From: Neobacillus sp. OS1-2
GTDB taxonomy: Bacteria > Bacillota > Bacilli > Bacillales > Cytobacillaceae
Reading direction: 5' to 3'
DNA: 64,000 bases
Assembly (NCBI RefSeq): GCF_030915505.1
Contig: NZ_CP133265.1
Coordinates: 2,384,001 to 2,448,000 of the forward strand
How positions within the stretch are numbered: the stretch's first letter is position 1; each line of letters opens with the position of its first letter. This document shows, in pieces, positions 61,946 through 64,000 of the stretch. The translations under genes were made by a program, and so were the position numbers. Below the pieces are notes generated by a model. That model was not told the origin of the DNA and did not search any database. It worked only from the letters and a program-made list of their open reading frames with translations.

Positions 61946-62347
61946 TTATCTGAAGTCTACACGACCAGCAACGAATCCATAATCATTTAATTTGAGTGAG
62001 TAATTCTCCATTGCCATTCTAACGTTAGTACCTGCACTTTCATTTTTTAGAAACTTAATTGTTTGTGCGCTTCCTACTGTCTGCTTGTATTTTTGTGAGA
62101 TTGTACCTGAAGAGATCAATGTTTTATCTTCAGCCCAAAAGTTAGCTGCATTTGCCGCGCCATCAATGTTTTCAACTATATTATGAATATAATCATCATT
62201 TGTTGCTTTTGTGTGATAGTAAGTGTAATTATTTCCCCCTAATGGTGGAAGTGAATAACCAACATAGGAGTTATAAGCAGCACTTGCTACGGTCGGGGCT
62301 AAAAGCCCAAGTGCCAATGTACCAACTACTAATTTTTTCTTTAACAT
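61946..62347 (-). CDS. secreted small protein of the ABC cassette, bacteriocin-like
   Basis: A 133-residue protein with a signal peptide (MLKKKLVVGTLALGLLAPTV, cut near ASAAY). The mature ~110 residues are rich in N, Y, T and G (NSYVGYSLPPLGGNNYTYY) and end in GFVAGRVDFR; no cysteine. GGGAGGGGAG precedes the ATG. It heads a five-gene cassette with three membrane subunits, an ATPase and an anchored protein, like lactococcin-972-type or DUF2712/DUF2705-type loci. The DUF match is from memory and unchecked. Confidence 0.65.
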   Translation of the reverse strand: MLKKKLVVGTLALGLLAPTVASAAYNSYVGYSLPPLGGNNYTYYHTKATNDDYIHNIVENIDGAANAANFWAEDKTLISSGTISQKYKQTVGSAQTIKFLKNESAGTNVRMAMENYSLKLNDYGFVAGRVDFR

Positions 62348-62982
62348 TATCTCCCCTCCCTTCTTTTTTTGTATAGCAACCTAGTAAATTGACGTATATT
62401 GGAGAAATCACAAGAAGTTTCTGTCTAAATTTACTAAATTTATAAATTAATATAACAAATAAGTAAAAAAATAACAATATTATTGTCGAATTTTTACAAT
62501 AAATACGTGGTTACAAGTTTTTATGATTGATGTCTTTAACTTTGCAATATTTTAATTTATATTTGTCAAGATATTTTTAGAAAGAATAATTATTGTATCT
62601 TTATTGGGAGTATTTTGAAAAATGTAAATTGGTCAATGCAATTATGCCATCAGAGATTCATTTCTTACAAAAGTCATTGACCACCTAATTTATCATTTAC
62701 ATTATTAAGACCTATTTTTAATCACTTCAAATTAATTAATGATAATGGTAAAATTAATTAATTATATATACGAATTTAATGTGACAGTCCTAATTGAACC
62801 ATGCTAAGAGCGAGATGGTTTTTTATCCGCAGAAAAATATTCTATATCAATCCCTTTATATTTTATAGCCTGATAGTATGATGGCTAGGGTTGAACCTCA
62901 AAGCCAAAAACATCTTTCTCAATTACAATTTGAAATTTTTTCTTTAAGTCTAATCATTCAAACAATAAGGTGGCGAATAATA
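62348..62982. other. AT-rich gap upstream of the cassette
   Basis: About 630 bases, very AT-rich, with no supported frame. It should hold the promoters of the cassette (minus) and of the 59-residue gene (plus). A TTGTATC...TATTTT pair near 62597-62620 is only suggestive. Confidence 0.4.
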
Positions 62983-63162
62983 ATGAAAAAAAAGGAGCCA
63001 TTTGATTTAAAACAAAGACAAATTCAAAAAATCTATAAAGAAAATCTAAAAGACAAAAAATCAGATAACTCTTTTTTTCTAATCCTGATTGGTTGTTTTA
63101 TTTTTTTAGTATTATTATTAGCATTGCTTCATTTCGTTTTCGGTATTGTTCAATACTTTTAA
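62983..63162 (+). CDS. small membrane protein (59 aa)
   Basis: A 59-residue protein with a very basic N-terminal half (MKKKEPFDLKQRQIQKIYKE) and one membrane helix (FFLILIGCFIFLVLLLALLHFV). An AAGGTGG site lies 9 bases before the ATG at 62983. An upstream ATG at 62878 is open but has no site. Function unknown. Its last 45 bases overlap a 53-codon frame on the other strand. Confidence 0.5.
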   Translation: MKKKEPFDLKQRQIQKIYKENLKDKKSDNSFFLILIGCFIFLVLLLALLHFVFGIVQYF

Positions 63163-63279
63163 AGAATGTTTTTGTTCAAGTCTAATTTTCTCGTATTGTT
63201 CATTAATCTTTTTAAGATATTTTTCAAAATATTTTTCAAAATGGATAGTGTTTTCTAAATCACATAGTTTACTATCCAT
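63118..63279 (-). CDS. small helical ORF (53 aa), antisense overlap, uncertain
   Basis: A minus-strand frame of 53 codons reads MDSKLCDLENTIHFEKYFEK at the start and KINEQYEKIRLEQKHSL further on, a charged helical or coiled-coil pattern. Only a weak AAGATGATG site precedes it. It overlaps the 3' end of the 59-residue membrane gene. Translation is not certain. Confidence 0.3.
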   Translation of the reverse strand: MDSKLCDLENTIHFEKYFEKYLKKINEQYEKIRLEQKHSLKVLNNTENEMKQC

Positions 63280-63663
63280 TGCATCATCTTAAGATTTTGG
63301 GTGTTTTCGCATAATCCCCGAAAAAGTTTAATATGCATAGACTCCTCGTTCTATTGGAGTTTAGGCCTATTTTGAACCACTATTTCAACTGTGCAGTTGT
63401 TGTATGCTTGAATCTAAATAACAGTAGAAAAACGGCTGCCATTTTTATCATAACCGCCTTCTCAGTACCTAGGACGGTTTCGCTTCCCTTTTCCACGGGG
63501 TTCTTTTTAAACCAGATAAGTAGTTCTGGTAAACAGCTTGTCGCTGGTGATAATTTTTTTGTCATTCATTGGTACAAATCATGTCATTGCGGTACAATTG
63601 TTGTAGACGATCGATTAAAATTTAATAAAGGATATACATTGTGAATGTTTAAGGAGCTAAGAG
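63280..63663. other. gap before the right-edge gene
   Basis: Two open frames oppose each other at 63333-63650. The plus frame ends in GTIVVDDRLKFNKGYTL, 12 bases before the right-edge gene; it has no usable start site and may be a remnant. No RNA or repeat was recognised. Confidence 0.35.
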
Positions 63664-64000
63664 ATGAATATAACTTATCACTATCCACCGGATCTTTTTA
63701 ATCTATTGGTTGATACTATTCCTTTATTGTGTAAGTCAAAAAAAGATGTATTAATCTTTTTAAAGGGCGCTGGTGTTCCTACAAATATGATGGAAGACAT
63801 GATAAGCAAGGTTAATTTCAATAGGGATGCAATTAGTAAATATGAAATAGTACGGACTGGTTTGGAACGAATAAATGAAAGAGGAGAAAGAACGTTAAGA
63901 ATTCGAAGGGAAATCTTAAAAAGAGTAACTCAATTTGAAAATTTTGAAGCTTGTTGGGAAAAAGACCGGTTACCAGCAAAAGGGCTGGTTGCGGAAATCA
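63664..64000 (+). CDS. restriction-endonuclease-like protein, N-terminal part
   Basis: The gene starts at an ATG with TAAGGAG 8-9 bases upstream and runs off the window after 112 codons. It reads MNITYHYPPDLFNLLVDTIP, then CKSKKDVLIFLKGAGVP, RTLRIRREILKRVTQFENF and EKDRLPAKGLVAEI. This N-terminal domain, with YPPxLFxLLVDTIPxLCKSKxDVLxFxxGAGV, recurs in proteins annotated as restriction endonucleases in defence islands. The catalytic C-terminal part lies beyond the edge, so the function is only a family guess. Confidence 0.5.
   Translation, partial: MNITYHYPPDLFNLLVDTIPLLCKSKKDVLIFLKGAGVPTNMMEDMISKVNFNRDAISKYEIVRTGLERINERGERTLRIRREILKRVTQFENFEACWEKDRLPAKGLVAEI

Noticed and set aside
63333-63644. 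A 103-codon frame before the right-edge gene
   Set aside because: No ribosome site at any start, and an equally long frame exists on the opposite strand; only its last 20 residues look possibly coding.

Overview
The window looks like chromosomal DNA of a low-to-mid GC member of the Bacillaceae, probably a Neobacillus/Mesobacillus-type environmental Bacillus. The supporting evidence is strong AGGAGG-type ribosome binding sites, GTG and TTG starts, a gatCAB/dgkB/rlmCD backbone, a pncA-pncB pair like B. subtilis yueJ-yueK, a marR-MMPL pair like ydgG-ydgH, and a glyoxylate shunt. The genus is inference; no marker gene such as 16S rRNA is present.

Layout. 0-1.5 kb: end of the siroheme operon (hemD-type domain, sirB, sirC). 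2.3-5.2 kb: glyoxylate shunt aceB-aceA. 5.4-7.8 kb: YueI-, OsmC-, VanZ- and lysozyme-like genes. 8.0-11.2 kb: gatCAB amidotransferase. 11.3-11.7 kb: non-coding element 'A'. 11.8-15.3 kb: VOC protein, proline symporter, thioredoxin-like protein, PlsY. 15.5-18.7 kb: an ECF sigma operon (sigma, zinc anti-sigma, triple-TM2 membrane protein, 31-residue microprotein, LiaF-like protein). 18.9-26.8 kb: dgkB, NAD salvage (pncA, pncB), a TetR-controlled drug efflux gene, small membrane genes, rlmCD. 27-32 kb: YlbF-like protein, membrane histidine kinase, GyrI-like protein, and a radical SAM/SPASM enzyme followed by a 28-residue peptide gene. 32.6-38.5 kb: a fused sigma-like/zinc/DUF4179-type protein and a MarR-MMPL operon. 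38.7-46.7 kb: OYE/dienoyl-CoA reductase, a UvrA-like ATPase with a macrolide-type glycosyltransferase, HAD phosphatase, VOC protein. 46.8-47.2 kb: element 'B', a second copy of 'A'. 47.2-50.7 kb: IclR regulator, thiolase, acyl-CoA dehydrogenase. 50.7-64 kb: an AT-rich accessory zone with decayed genes, two paralogous secreted proteins, a broken ISL3 element, a secreted-peptide/ABC-permease cassette resembling bacteriocin or immunity operons, and at the right edge the start of a gene resembling restriction-endonuclease-annotated proteins.

The core genes are ordinary. In B. subtilis gatCAB, dgkB and rlmCD lie close together with opuE; here the same backbone is spread over about 18 kb by insertions. 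The most promising undescribed material is (1) the radical SAM/SPASM enzyme plus 28-residue peptide, which looks like a minimal RiPP locus; (2) elements A and B, two roughly 390-bp non-coding sequences 35 kb apart that align without a gap at every landmark tested and keep three operator-like palindromes at identical spacing; (3) the secreted-protein/three-permease/ATPase cassette; (4) the UvrA-like plus glycosyltransferase pair, which looks like a resistance module; and (5) the one-polypeptide sigma-like/anti-sigma-like fusion. Several palindromic repeat families are scattered through the window, one of them inside the anti-sigma coding sequence.
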